The notes under the pieces were generated by a model. It did not search any database, was not told where the DNA came from, and saw only the letters and a program-made list of their open reading frames with translations. Of a stretch of 64,000 nucleotides of DNA, positions 1-7,299 are shown piece after piece. Numbering within the stretch: position 1 is the stretch's first letter; each line of letters opens with the position of its first letter. The stretch lies in contig NZ_DS022299.1 in assembly GCF_000153825.1 (NCBI RefSeq), positions 62,001 to 126,000 on the forward strand, in the 5' to 3' direction. Position numbers and translations under genes: made by a program. Source of the DNA: Synechococcus sp. RS9916 (GTDB lineage Bacteria; Cyanobacteriota; Cyanobacteriia; PCC-6307; Cyanobiaceae).

Positions 1-297
1 TTTTTCTCTATCTTCGTTTGTTGTTTCTGTATTTTTGCTTTTCAGCAAAAAGTTTGCTTCTAAGTGGCTTGGCCTTTCGCTGACGGCGCTAACAACAATT
101 GTTTGGGTAAACGTTGCGACACAAATACTTAGCTATGTATTGATGTCAATCTAATATGGCTCCTGGTTGATGTGAAAGCTGGAAATGGTGCCAGGTATTG
201 AGGGCTTGTTGATGGGATTAGTTGGGCTATTGAAGTAATAAGAAACCCCTGCCCTGCTGTGCCTGGCTGATGCAGGAATTATTAAGTGTGCAAGTCT
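1..297. other. Intergenic, no gene seen
   Basis: I see no credible coding region here. Around 236-277, read on the minus strand, CCTGC and GCAGG arms are followed by a T-rich stretch. This resembles the terminators of the neighbouring Nif11 genes but with a longer loop, so it probably ends the gene that stops at 298. Confidence 0.6.
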
Positions 298-558
298 CTA
301 CTTTCCATTAGCATTGCACAAAGCTCCCGTCATTTTCGTTTGCCCCATACAGCGCATTTCAATCCACTGAGCTCCGCCAGCCACGCCTTCCAACTCCTCT
401 TCACTGAGTTGGTTGATGTGTTCGGCTTCAAATTTGTGACCGTGCTCCTTAGCAATAGACACCACCTCATCCTGTGACTTTGTCGCCTTGAGTCGTTCTT
501 GGAGATTGAGGTCGCCTTTGACCTTCTCTAGGAACGCCTTGAGTTGCTCTTCTGACAT
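298..558 (-). CDS. Nif11-leader (prochlorosin-like) RiPP precursor 1
   Basis: This is an 86-residue precursor peptide. Residues 1 to about 62 are a Nif11-type leader (MSEEQLKAFLEKVKGD... ELEGVAGG) ending in the double glycine where an export peptidase normally cuts. The 24-residue core begins AQWIEMRC and contains two Cys and two Thr, enough for lanthionine rings. Prochlorosins with this leader are modified by a LanM enzyme that is often encoded far away; none lies in this window. It is the last gene of a tandem minus-strand array. The ATG lies about 21 nt downstream of a TATAAT box at 580-585. Confidence 0.9.
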   Translation of the reverse strand: MSEEQLKAFLEKVKGDLNLQERLKATKSQDEVVSIAKEHGHKFEAEHINQLSEEELEGVAGGAQWIEMRCMGQTKMTGALCNANGK

Positions 559-579
559 GGGTTTCAGGAGTTTTCAACC

Positions 580-597
580 ATTATAACAACGGTCTTC
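580..597 (-). promoter_or_regulatory. Conserved promoter box of Nif11 gene 1
   Basis: Read on the minus strand, GACCGTTGTTATAATGG lies about 21 nt before the start codon. The same box, GACCGTTGCTATGACTG with minor changes, sits at the same distance before four other array members. TATAAT here is a perfect -10 element, so the 5' leader would be only about 15 nt. Confidence 0.65.
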
Positions 598-681
598 TCC
601 AGTGTCTTTGGCTAACAATTAAAGTGCTCAATCGTGCCAGGCGTTGGATGCTGATTTATTGACTTGTGGGTGTGACTGAAG

Positions 682-709
682 AAATAAAAACCCCCTGCGG
701 TTGCAGGAG
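682..709 (-). terminator. Rho-independent terminator after Nif11 gene 2
   Basis: On the minus strand CCTGC-aacc-GCAGG is followed by GGGTTTTTATT. It lies about 45 nt after the stop of the gene at 755-1024 and isolates it from the next cassette. Confidence 0.7.
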
Positions 710-754
710 CTTTGATGAGTAGACTGTTTTCTGAGGTGAAAAGCATGAATTTAA

Positions 755-1024
755 TTAACGCCTAAAGCACACCCCATCAGCGTAAGATTTTGGGCCATAG
801 CATGAACCTAACGCCGGTAAAGACATGCACCGAGTTCCACCACCAGCCACGCCTTCCAGTTCATTTTCACTGAGTTGGTCAAAGTGCACGGTCTCAAATT
901 CGTGACCATGCTCCTTAGCGATGGAAACCACATCGTCTTTTGATTTCGCTGCTTTAAGTCGGTCTTGGAGGTTGGTGTCGCCTTTGATCTTCTGAAGGAA
1001 TGCTTTGAGTTGCTCTTTGGACAT
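755..1024 (-). CDS. Nif11-leader (prochlorosin-like) RiPP precursor 2
   Basis: This 89-residue precursor has the same leader as its neighbours (MSKEQLKAFLQKIKGD... ELEGVAGG). The 27-residue core begins GTRCMSLPALGSC and has three Cys plus several Ser/Thr. Leader identity with gene 1 is high while the core is unrelated, which is the usual prochlorosin pattern of fixed leader and variable core. It has its own promoter box and terminator, so it is probably monocistronic. Confidence 0.9.
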   Translation of the reverse strand: MSKEQLKAFLQKIKGDTNLQDRLKAAKSKDDVVSIAKEHGHEFETVHFDQLSENELEGVAGGGTRCMSLPALGSCYGPKSYADGVCFRR

Positions 1025-1045
1025 AGCTAGCTAGGTCGCTTCAGT

Positions 1046-1063
1046 AGTCATAGCAGAGGTCGG
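1046..1063 (-). promoter_or_regulatory. Conserved promoter box of Nif11 gene 2
   Basis: The minus-strand sequence CCGACCTCTGCTATGACT matches the boxes before the other array members and ends about 22 nt before the ATG. TATGACT is the likely -10 region. Confidence 0.6.
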
Positions 1064-1087
1064 CAGCGACGGCATCAGGTAAGCACA

Positions 1088-1107
1088 AAGCCCATTAAAT
1101 GCGGGCG
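1088..1107 (-). terminator. Weak or decayed terminator of the array
   Basis: On the minus strand GCCCGCATTTAATGGGC is followed by TTTGTGC. It is clearly related to the intact hairpins at 1565-1590 and 2034-2058, but the stem has a mismatch and the T run is broken. Confidence 0.4.
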
Positions 1108-1207
1108 ATGGTGCCAGGTATTGGATTCTGATTTATTAGCTTATTGGTGTCAATCGTAGCAATAAATGCTCCTGGTCAAATGCGAGATATGAGCTTTAAG
1201 AAATTAG

Positions 1208-1510
1208 CTAACAGCCTTGAGGGTTCCCTCGTGTAATGTTACAACCAGGATCGGTTCTGGTGTTTCTAGGGCATCCACACCATAGGGTATTGCAAGTATT
1301 GTTTATTGAGCTTCCGCCAGCCACTCCCTCCATGTCTTGATCTGAAAGCTCTGATTGAGCCTTAAATAGATCATCAGGAGAAACTATAAAACCAGCCTCT
1401 TTAGCAATCGCAAGAACTGCGTCGGCATCTGCAGCTGCTTTCAGCTTCTCCTGAAGACTGGTATCATTTTTGAGTATTTCAAGGAAAGCCTTGAGTTGCT
1501 CTTCTGACAT
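1208..1510 (-). CDS. Nif11-leader (prochlorosin-like) RiPP precursor 3
   Basis: At 100 residues this is the longest member. Its leader variant (MSEEQLKAFLEILKND... EAGF, DMEGVAGG) is closer to precursor 5 than to 1, 2 and 4, so the array mixes two leader lineages. The 34-residue core begins SSINNTCNTLWCGC and holds five Cys and many Thr/Ser, the richest potential ring pattern here. A conserved promoter box precedes it. Confidence 0.9.
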   Translation of the reverse strand: MSEEQLKAFLEILKNDTSLQEKLKAAADADAVLAIAKEAGFIVSPDDLFKAQSELSDQDMEGVAGGSSINNTCNTLWCGCPRNTRTDPGCNITRGNPQGC

Positions 1511-1530
1511 GGGATAGATGCTGATACAGC

Positions 1531-1548
1531 AGTCATAGCAACGGTCGG
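1531..1548 (-). promoter_or_regulatory. Conserved promoter box of Nif11 gene 3
   Basis: The minus-strand CCGACCGTTGCTATGACT ends about 21 nt before the ATG at 1510 and is identical to the box of gene 5. Confidence 0.6.
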
Positions 1549-1564
1549 CAGCGATGTCAGATAG

Positions 1565-1590
1565 TAATAAAAAGCCCGATAAATGCGGGC
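1565..1590 (-). terminator. Rho-independent terminator between Nif11 genes 4 and 3
   Basis: On the minus strand GCCCGcatttatCGGGC runs into TTTTTATTA. It lies between pseudogene 4 and the promoter of gene 3. Confidence 0.7.
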
Positions 1591-1695
1591 GATGGTGCCA
1601 AATATTGGAGGCTGGTTTGTGAGGTTATTGGCGATGTCGAAGAAGTAAATAGCCTCTGCGGTTGCAGGAACTCTTATGAGTAAACTTACTCTACC

Positions 1696-1977
1696 TTAAA
1701 GCCTTGCACCCCTAGCCCCCCAGCCCCCCCCCCCCAAATTACAGAGGTTGTTGGTTGCATATTGACAGGTTGTGGCCCACATGGTTGCTAGCCCCCCAGC
1801 CAAGCCTTCCAGCTCCTCTTGGCTGAGTTGATTCATATGTTCAGTAGAAAATTTGTGACCGTGCTCCTTAGCAATAGACACCATATCGTCTGGTGACTTA
1901 GCTGCCTTGAGTTGTTATTGGAGATTGAGGTCGCCTTTGACTTTCTCAAGAAATGCTTTGAGCTGCTCTTTAGACAT
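1696..1977 (-). pseudogene. Nif11-leader precursor 4 with in-frame stop and poly-G core
   Basis: The reading frame starts at the ATG at 1975-1977 (MSKEQLKAFLEKVKGD, like precursor 2). Codon 21 is TAA (1915-1917), where precursor 1 has GAA. After the stop the same frame continues cleanly through the rest of the leader to ELEGLAGG. The core begins LATMWATTC and then meets a run of 12 G (coding strand, 1724-1735), which reads as four glycines. Gain or loss of one G would change the C-terminus. The simplest reading is a recently broken copy. An internal ATG at codon 31 could still give a truncated leader, but a functional product is unlikely. Confidence 0.8.
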
Positions 1978-1999
1978 AGCTGGCAACGGTCTCTTGACC

Positions 2000-2017
2000 A
2001 GTCATAGCAGCGGTCGG
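2000..2017 (-). promoter_or_regulatory. Conserved promoter box of Nif11 copy 4
   Basis: The minus-strand CCGACCGCTGCTATGACT lies about 23 nt before the ATG. The box is intact although the gene behind it is broken. Confidence 0.55.
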
Positions 2018-2033
2018 CAGCGATGTCGGTTAG

Positions 2034-2058
2034 CAATAAAAAGCCCGCTAAATGCGGG
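2034..2058 (-). terminator. Terminator upstream of Nif11 copy 4
   Basis: On the minus strand CCCGCatttaGCGGG is followed by CTTTTTATTG. It closely matches the hairpin at 1565-1590, showing that terminator, promoter and gene were duplicated as one cassette. Confidence 0.7.
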
Positions 2059-2114
2059 TGAAGGTGCCAGGTATCGGAGGCTGATGGAAGGTTGGTATGG
2101 GGAAATTGAAGCTG

Positions 2115-2141
2115 TGAAAAGCCTCTTAATATAGAGGCTTC
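2115..2141 (-). terminator. Terminator directly after Nif11 gene 5
   Basis: On the minus strand GCCTCTatattaAGAGGC is followed by TTTTC, about 20 nt after the stop of the gene at 2159-2437. Confidence 0.65.
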
Positions 2142-2158
2142 TAGTTGCTAAGCTGGAG

Positions 2159-2437
2159 TCAGTCATCGCAAAATTGAATATTCACCACAGATTCATCTGG
2201 GAAAGTAGGGACATATTTCTGCGAGTCTGGGGTACACGCGACCCCGCCAGCTACGCCTTCTAGCTCTTCTTCTGAAAGTGTGGGTTGAGCTTTAGTTAGA
2301 TCATCAGCAGAGATGCTAAACCCTGCATCTTTCGCAATCGCAACAACAGCATTGGTATCAGCAGCTGCTTTCAGCTTTTCCTGAAGGCTGGTGTCTGCTT
2401 TGACCTTCTCTAGGAAAGCCTCGAGCCGCTTCTGCAT
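2159..2437 (-). CDS. Nif11-leader (prochlorosin-like) RiPP precursor 5
   Basis: This 92-residue precursor has a leader of the precursor-3 type (FLEKVKADTSLQEKLKAAAD... ELEGVAGG). The N-terminus MQKRLEAF departs from the usual MSEEQLKAF. The 27-residue core begins VACTPDSQKY and has two Cys placed near its two ends with Thr/Ser between. It is the first Nif11 member in the direction of transcription. Confidence 0.88.
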   Translation of the reverse strand: MQKRLEAFLEKVKADTSLQEKLKAAADTNAVVAIAKDAGFSISADDLTKAQPTLSEEELEGVAGGVACTPDSQKYVPTFPDESVVNIQFCDD

Positions 2438-2458
2438 AGCTGGCTAGGTCGCTTCAGC

Positions 2459-2476
2459 AGTCATAGCAACGGTCGG
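2459..2476 (-). promoter_or_regulatory. Conserved promoter box of Nif11 gene 5
   Basis: The minus-strand CCGACCGTTGCTATGACT ends about 22 nt before the ATG at 2437. It lies immediately downstream of the strong terminator at 2496-2526. Confidence 0.6.
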
Positions 2477-2495
2477 TAGCGGGGGCAGCAGACAA

Positions 2496-2526
2496 TAAAA
2501 AACCCCGCCATGAGCGGGGTTTTTTG
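2496..2526. terminator. Strong bidirectional terminator
   Basis: CCCCGCcatgaGCGGGG is flanked by A6 on one side and T6 on the other, so it can work on both strands. On the minus strand it ends the double-glycine peptide gene at 2555-2731. Confidence 0.85.
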
Positions 2527-2554
2527 CCTCTTCTCTTCGATCAAAAGGTGGTCG

Positions 2555-2731
2555 TCATTCGACGAGATCACCAGCGGTAGGGCCACCGAGCGCACCAGAG
2601 AGGCGGTTGATAGGGCCAAGAGGAGTAAAGCCAACGGCAACGTTGACAACGTCTTTCCAGAAGCCGCCGCCTTGCACGCCCTCCAGATCGTCTTCGTTGA
2701 TGGTTTGAGCGTCGAAAGTTTGAGTGGTCAT
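2555..2731 (-). CDS. Short double-glycine leader (bacteriocin-type) peptide
   Basis: This 58-residue reading frame starts MTTQTFDAQTINEDDLEG, a short acidic leader unlike Nif11, and ends the leader with VQGG. The mature part would be about 37 residues, begins GFWKDVVNVAV, is rich in Gly and hydrophobic residues, and lacks Cys. This matches class II bacteriocin or microcin precursors exported by a peptidase-containing ABC transporter, which is not encoded nearby. A strong terminator follows 30 nt after the stop. No immunity gene is recognisable next to it. Confidence 0.7.
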   Translation of the reverse strand: MTTQTFDAQTINEDDLEGVQGGGFWKDVVNVAVGFTPLGPINRLSGALGGPTAGDLVE

Positions 2732-2972
2732 GAGTTTGAAGTGAGTTGAGTGAGTGATGTGTGGGGTGTTGCCCCCTCGACTCCTTCAAGGTCACAGCCC
2801 TTCTGGTGAACCCCAGTGCATGGATGTGGTGTGGATGCAGGCAAGATCTGGTGATGTACCGGTGAACGGCTCAGAACCCCTTCACCACCTGGGTTGACAG
2901 CGCTTCCAGCGTGTTTCTTGCGTATTTGATCATTATTGGATAAAGCAGAGACAGACCATATGCATCGAAGTG

Positions 2973-3218
2973 ATGAAGAGCCTCATGGCGGCTGCACTTG
3001 TCGGTTTCTCTATATGCATCCCCACTGTTTGCGCCGAAGAGGTAGAAGATCCCGACGGTGTCTATACCTTCGCTACGAAAGAACAAGCCATCGAAAAGGC
3101 GAAGGAAATGGGTTGCGAGGGTGCTTATGAGTGGCATGGCGTGTGGTCTCCCTGTGAAGAAGACGGCGGGGAAGACGATCATTCGGGTCATGACCACAGT
3201 CATGGTCACAGCCATTAG
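2973..3218 (+). CDS. Exported His-rich DUF3721 protein
   Basis: The 81-residue product begins with a signal peptide (MKSLMAAALVGFSICIPTVCA) with a likely cut after the last Ala. The middle (YTFATKEQAIEKAKEMGC... GVWSPC) fits DUF3721, a small cyanobacterial domain of unknown role with two conserved Cys. The last 15 residues alternate His with Asp, Ser and Gly, a plausible metal-binding tail. I chose the ATG at 2973; a GTG lies one codon earlier. Confidence 0.75.
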   Translation: MKSLMAAALVGFSICIPTVCAEEVEDPDGVYTFATKEQAIEKAKEMGCEGAYEWHGVWSPCEEDGGEDDHSGHDHSHGHSH

Positions 3219-3788
3219 CCCCAGCTGCTCCTGTTGGTTCAGCAGCCTGCCTTCCTCGTTCTTCTGGGGGTGACGATCAACAAGGGCCGGTCCTTCTTGG
3301 GCAAGGCGCCATGGTGGCGAGCCTTGCTCAGTTCTCTTTGCTGAGGCCTTACTAAGGAGCTCCAGCCTTCCGTACGGCGCAATTGGGTTATCTACTAGTA
3401 AATCGGCTATGTGGCTGTGATCGCCGAAATCCCAGCACAAATTTCAGAGGCCCTTTGGCGTACCTGTACGGACGTTGAAAGACCCCCAGCCCCCGGTTGC
3501 CTTGCTGTGAGCTGTGTGAGTCCTTGGAGGGGGTTTCAAGCGGCTTTGGAGGGGTAGTGGGGATTGAGGTTTTTGTTGACCCACTGTCAGATGGTTCTTC
3601 TGAAGATGTTGGTCTAGCTGTTGGTCTTCCTTTGTTGCATATGGTCGAGATTTATTGCTACGACTGGATTGATAAGTAGGGCTTGCCTAGTTGAAGTAGG
3701 TCTTGTTCGCCAGTGCTGGACAGTGATCTCGGAAGGTCATGGCTGCCGGAGCGGGCTGGTAGAGCCATGTTGGTGCAAACCACGCACA
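3219..3788. other. Intergenic, no convincing gene
   Basis: Only short frames with poor composition occur here, and none has a clear ribosome site or recognisable product. Confidence 0.5.
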
Positions 3789-3814
3789 ACACCCCCTGGC
3801 CAAAGCCGGGGGGT
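3787..3814 (-). terminator. Hairpin after the RTX-like gene
   Basis: On the minus strand CACCCCC...GGGGGTG arms enclose a second small GGC/GCC stem. It lies about 50 nt after the stop at 3862. The T run is poor, so termination is likely but not certain. Confidence 0.4.
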
Positions 3815-3861
3815 GTCGATCGAGGTCCAGGTTGTGTAGACCTTGTCTAGGTGCTTCTGGA

Positions 3862-4734
3862 TCAGCTGGCTTGGGGCATCCAGTTGAAATAGAAGTCGCG
3901 CGCCTGGTTTTCGGTTTCGCAGACGATGCTGCCGCTGATGCTTTGACCGTTGACGAGCGTCCCTGAGTAGTTCACAACATGGGCGCTGACGGAGGCACAG
4001 ATGGAAGCAATGGGCTCGACCATCTCAATGGTGTCGCCTTCAGCAAGGTTGAAGTCTTCGATCAGGTCAACGCCGCGGCCGATGCGGAACACATCGGCGT
4101 CATCGCCACCCCAGTAGATGTTGAAGCCTTCGTTGCCGGTCAGCACGTCAGCGTCGGCACCACCATCGAGGTAGTCGTTGTGAACGCCGCCGGTCAGGGT
4201 GTCATCACCGGCTCTTCCAAAGAAGGTTTTGTTGCCTTTGCTGTGCAGGCCGGAAATGGTGTCGTTGCCGTCTTCGCCATCGATGAGATCAGTGCCTGTA
4301 CCTGCATAGGCAACGTCGTCGCCACTGCCCAGATAGGCCGTGTCGTTGCCGGAGCCCAGGTAGACCTGGTCATTGTCGGCCCCGGAATGCACTTCGTCAT
4401 CGCCACCGGAGGTGTAAATCACGTCTTCTCCGCTGCCGCTGCGGACGTAATCGTTTCCTCCGATTTGGTTTGAAAAAATGATGCGGTCATCGCCACTGCT
4501 GGTGATGGCTGTGTTGTCTCCACCCGTGGAGACAATGGTTTGGTCGCCGCCAATCATGTAGAAGCGATCGTCTCCGCTTCCTGAGGTGGCTGTGTTGTTG
4601 GTTCCGAAGCTGTAAATCGTGTTGTTGCCACCACCAAGATTGATGACTTTGCTGCTACCCAAGCTGAGCACGGCATCGTCTTGGCTGTCGCCGAAGAAGA
4701 GCTTTTGGTTGAAGTTCAGGAACGTGAAGGGCAT
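3862..4734 (-). CDS. RTX-type calcium-binding repeat protein
   Basis: The 290-residue product is dominated by acidic glycine-rich nonapeptide-like repeats (GSGDD, GSGND, GGDDE, GEDGND), the signature of hemolysin-type Ca-binding proteins exported by type I secretion. The N-terminus MPFTFLNFNQKLFFGD has no signal peptide, as expected for that route. I chose the ATG at 4734 rather than 30 codons upstream, because the upstream part overlaps a conserved hairpin at 4760-4773 and would read through promoter elements. A perfect CRP-type palindrome lies about 105 nt upstream. The substrate or host interaction is unknown. Confidence 0.8.
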   Translation of the reverse strand: MPFTFLNFNQKLFFGDSQDDAVLSLGSSKVINLGGGNNTIYSFGTNNTATSGSGDDRFYMIGGDQTIVSTGGDNTAITSSGDDRIIFSNQIGGNDYVRSGSGEDVIYTSGGDDEVHSGADNDQVYLGSGNDTAYLGSGDDVAYAGTGTDLIDGEDGNDTISGLHSKGNKTFFGRAGDDTLTGGVHNDYLDGGADADVLTGNEGFNIYWGGDDADVFRIGRGVDLIEDFNLAEGDTIEMVEPIASICASVSAHVVNYSGTLVNGQSISGSIVCETENQARDFYFNWMPQAS

Positions 4735-4759
4735 GGTGTTGTTCGGGTTGATGTGTTGT

Positions 4760-4773
4760 GGAGGTCTCCCTCC
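4760..4773 (-). promoter_or_regulatory. GGAGG/CCTCC leader hairpin
   Basis: On the minus strand GGAGG-GAGA-CCTCC forms a five-pair stem ending 25 nt before the ATG at 4734. The same element, with identical loop, precedes the gene at 13973, and a six-base-loop version precedes the gene at 35332. Confidence 0.6.
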
Positions 4774-4831
4774 GACGCATTCACCATCTCCGTGATCCAC
4801 ACCCCAACCCTTGATCGGAATCAATCGGGCT

Positions 4832-4847
4832 TGTGATCTTGCTCACA
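4832..4847 (-). promoter_or_regulatory. CRP-type site, TGTGA-N6-TCACA
   Basis: On the minus strand TGTGAGCAAGATCACA is a perfect match to the CRP-family palindrome. Its centre is 73 nt from the centre of the hairpin at 4760-4773 and about 105 nt from the RTX start codon. Confidence 0.7.
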
Positions 4848-4938
4848 GGCTGCTCCGATGTTGAAGGCTTACTGTCCTGCGCTCCATCCCCGCTTTGTGC
4901 GGTGTTGAATCAGCCCATCAGCACAGGAGGCATGGGTG

Positions 4939-5133
4939 ATGACGCCGCACGAGAAACCCCAGCGACGCGCAAAGCAGCGTTCGCTCTCTTACACCGAAAT
5001 GATGAATTCCGGTCAGCAGAGGCTTGGTGACCAACCGGTCGATGAAGTCCGGGCTTTGGACGCACCGCCACCGCCACCGCCATCATCACCAGAGGAGCCC
5101 GAGACGGCGAGACCGCACGCGCATTCTGATTAA
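4939..5133 (+). CDS. Small hypothetical protein, proline/acid-rich tail
   Basis: The 64-residue frame starts MTPHEKPQRRAKQRSLSY behind a good AGGAGG (4925-4930, 8-nt spacing). The N-terminal half is basic. The C-terminal half has a run of six prolines followed by Ser/Glu/Pro. No family is recognised. It lies 9 nt before the next gene, suggesting cotranscription. Confidence 0.5.
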   Translation: MTPHEKPQRRAKQRSLSYTEMMNSGQQRLGDQPVDEVRALDAPPPPPPSSPEEPETARPHAHSD

Positions 5134-5142
5134 CGTCAGCGC

Positions 5143-5388
5143 ATGCATCCTCTCGATCTGTTCGACCGTTTTCGGCGTCGCTGGTTTGGATGGGCGTTGC
5201 CCGGCCTGCAGCTCTGGGATCGCCATCCCCAGCAGGTTGCCCCCGATCATGCAGAGGATTGGCTCCTGGAGCCCGCCAGCCGGGAGGAGGCCTGTTTGCT
5301 GTTCCCCCAGCTGGATGAAGAGCGCGCTTTGCTGCGTTATCAGCAGCTCCGCCTGGAAATGCGGGAGCGCGATGGGCGTGGGTTTTGA
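5143..5388 (+). CDS. Conserved cyanobacterial hypothetical protein
   Basis: The 81-residue product MHPLDLFDRFRRRW... is rich in Trp, Arg and Glu, with a helical C-terminal half (EERALLRYQQLRLEMRE). There is no signal peptide or membrane segment. The composition is protein-like and the frame is the only good one here. Function unknown. Confidence 0.6.
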   Translation: MHPLDLFDRFRRRWFGWALPGLQLWDRHPQQVAPDHAEDWLLEPASREEACLLFPQLDEERALLRYQQLRLEMRERDGRGF

Positions 5389-5406
5389 GAGCGCTTTAGG
5401 CAGGGT

Positions 5407-6318
5407 TCAGATCCCGTAAAGCCGCGCCTGTTCAACGGCGGCGCGGAACACCAGGGCATGGCGTTCCACCAAAGGCATGAGTTCGTCGTATCCACCGCCG
5501 ATCACCGTGGCGATGGGGATATTGCGGCGTAAACAGGCATCGATCACCAGCCGGTCGCGTTGCAGGAGACCGAGATCGGTGAGCTTGAGGCGACCAAGCC
5601 GATCGTCTTGGTGCGGATCCACCCCGGCGTTGTAGAGCACCAGATCCGGTTGAAGTCGCTCGAGCAGTTCGGGCAGTTGATCACCGATGGCTTCCATGTA
5701 GGCGTGGTCGGTGGTGTGGTCGTCGAGGGGAATGTCGAGATCGCTGCAGACCTTGCGAAGCGGAAAGTTGCTGGCGGCATGCACCGACAACGTGAACACC
5801 CGTGGGTCGCTGGCGAAGCAAGCGGCGGTTCCATCCCCTTGGTGCACATCCAGATCCACCACCAGCACTTGGCGAACCATCCCCTGTGCGAGCAGCACCG
5901 AGGCGGCCACGGCGCAGTCATTGAAAATGCAGAATCCGCTGCCGAACCCGGGGTGGGCATGGTGAGTGCCTCCGGCCAGGTGGCATGCCAAACCAGCTTC
6001 AAGGGCTAAACGCGCCGTGAGCAGCGTGCCGCCAACGGCAAGCCAGGTGCGCTGCACGAGTGGGCGCGTGGCAGGAAGACCGATGCGGCGTTGTTGCTCT
6101 CGCGTGAGGGTGCCAAGGCAGAACGCCTGGTGGTACTGCCGTTCATGCACCTGCTCCAGGTCGCGACGGCTGATGCTGACGGGGCGATGGATCTGCTGCT
6201 CCTGCACCGTTCCCCTGTCCAACAGCAGTTGATGCAGCAGGTGGAATTTGGCCATCGGAAAGCGATGGCTGCTGGGGAGGGGGGCGGAATAGAGCGGGTG
6301 ATAGACGAGCGGCAGCAC
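5407..6318 (-). CDS. Histone deacetylase / acetylpolyamine amidohydrolase family hydrolase
   Basis: This family removes acetyl groups from amines with a catalytic Zn. In the 303-residue product the charge-relay histidines appear in [15 protein letters not shown] (about 116-130) and the Zn-binding motif in DLDVHQGDG (about 155-163). A Gly-rich GGGYDE follows near the C-terminus. The in-frame region extends further upstream, but a GTG at 6318 gives the usual family N-terminus ([14 protein letters not shown]) and leaves 25 nt after the preceding gene. Bacterial members act on small acetylated amines; the substrate here is not known. Confidence 0.85.
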   Translation of the reverse strand: MLPLVYHPLYSAPLPSSHRFPMAKFHLLHQLLLDRGTVQEQQIHRPVSISRRDLEQVHERQYHQAFCLGTLTREQQRRIGLPATRPLVQRTWLAVGGTLLTARLALEAGLACHLAGGTHHAHPGFGSGFCIFNDCAVAASVLLAQGMVRQVLVVDLDVHQGDGTAACFASDPRVFTLSVHAASNFPLRKVCSDLDIPLDDHTTDHAYMEAIGDQLPELLERLQPDLVLYNAGVDPHQDDRLGRLKLTDLGLLQRDRLVIDACLRRNIPIATVIGGGYDELMPLVERHALVFRAAVEQARLYGI

Positions 6319-6343
6319 TGCCCCTGCGGATTGGGCGGAGCGC

Positions 6344-6583
6344 TCAGCTTGCCGCTTTGAACCGATTGTGCGCGAGGTTGGTGGCGTACAGGCGACCAGC
6401 TGCGTGGGCTTCCCGAAGGGACTTGAAGTTGCCGACAAAGTCGTAGTCCGCACCGTTCAAGGTGGCTGCAACAGAGAACAGACGGCGGGAGACCTGGGTC
6501 ACGGTCCAGGAGAGGTGGCAAGCCGGTGCCTTAGTCGGATTGCTCACGGCCTGATCTCCCGAAGTGTCGTCAAAGTCTGACAA
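6344..6583 (-). CDS. Small conserved hypothetical protein
   Basis: The 79-residue protein has the core [19 protein letters not shown] and ends in [15 protein letters not shown]. It is soluble with no signal. Its stop lies 25 nt upstream of the deacetylase-like gene on the same strand, so the two probably share a transcript. Function unknown. Confidence 0.6.
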   Translation of the reverse strand: MSDFDDTSGDQAVSNPTKAPACHLSWTVTQVSRRLFSVAATLNGADYDFVGNFKSLREAHAAGRLYATNLAHNRFKAAS

Positions 6584-6729
6584 TCCTTCCAGGGAGTGGG
6601 ATCAGGCTTAGTCCTTCTTCATCAGCGGCTGAGCTGGATCCGTCGCTGGTTGGGTGTTTTTCCCGTTTGGCTTGGCGCTGTCTGCTCTGATTGCCTTTAC
6701 ATTCTCCCTGGGCAGATTGATCGTTGCTG

Positions 6730-6991
6730 CATGGTGGCTGCGTCTGGATCGAATGAGCTGTTGGCTGTTGCGGTCGCAGAGACCGAGCGTTGGTTAAGGA
6801 GTCCTGACCATCAGCAGGTGATGCGGTTCCAGCTTCCTCGTGAAGGAGACACCTCATCATTGGCTTTGATGGAGGTTCGATCCGTGATGGGCGGACTGCC
6901 AATGCTGCGCTGGTTGACGCGACAGGCCGCCATCAGCACCTGGACCGGTTGTCGCCAAAACGGCTGGAGCCGTTGTCATCCCCAGTGGTGA
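6730..6991 (+). CDS. Hypothetical protein, start uncertain
   Basis: The frame MVAASGSNELLAVAVAETER... gives 86 residues and has a protein-like N-terminal half (ETERWLRSPDHQQVMRFQLP). The last 15 residues are Trp/Cys-rich and look less convincing. No clear ribosome site is seen. It lies just before another small gene on the same strand. Confidence 0.4.
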
Positions 6992-7028
6992 ACAAGCACC
7001 ATGGCCTGATCTCCATCGCCCCGCTGTC

Positions 7029-7232
7029 GTGAGTCCTTCTGCCCGCGACAGGTTGCAACGCATCCGTCGTGAGGATGCCCTCGAGGAGATGAATCGCACC
7101 TTTGTGATCGAGGCGTTCATCCGTCGGGAACGCGTTTGCATCAGCAAGCGCCACGGCGTCTGGGACTGGGATCAGGATGGAATTCCGGCGTGGTTACTGC
7201 CGGTGTTGCGGGATTCCGGTCTCTTGCCCTGA
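7029..7232 (+). CDS. Small hypothetical protein
   Basis: This 67-residue basic protein starts at a GTG (MSPSARDRLQRIRRED) and ends WDWDQDGIPAWLLPVLRDSGLLP. No membrane segment or known domain is seen. It lies 67 nt upstream of the carboxypeptidase gene in the same direction. Confidence 0.55.
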   Translation: MSPSARDRLQRIRREDALEEMNRTFVIEAFIRRERVCISKRHGVWDWDQDGIPAWLLPVLRDSGLLP

Positions 7233-7299
7233 GTCGCTCTGCGTGGTGTCGCAGTCACTCGCCTGTGTTTGCGAGGCTGGAGCGAGCACTGTCCGGGCC

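Noticed and set aside
2871-3440. 189-codon minus-strand frame opposite the DUF3721 gene
   Set aside because: No family pattern; the plus-strand gene has a signal peptide and DUF3721 motif.
3452-3473. CGTAC-CT-GTACG palindrome as a possible LexA site
   Set aside because: Spacer is 2 nt and the arms lack the AGTAC form; no gene starts nearby.
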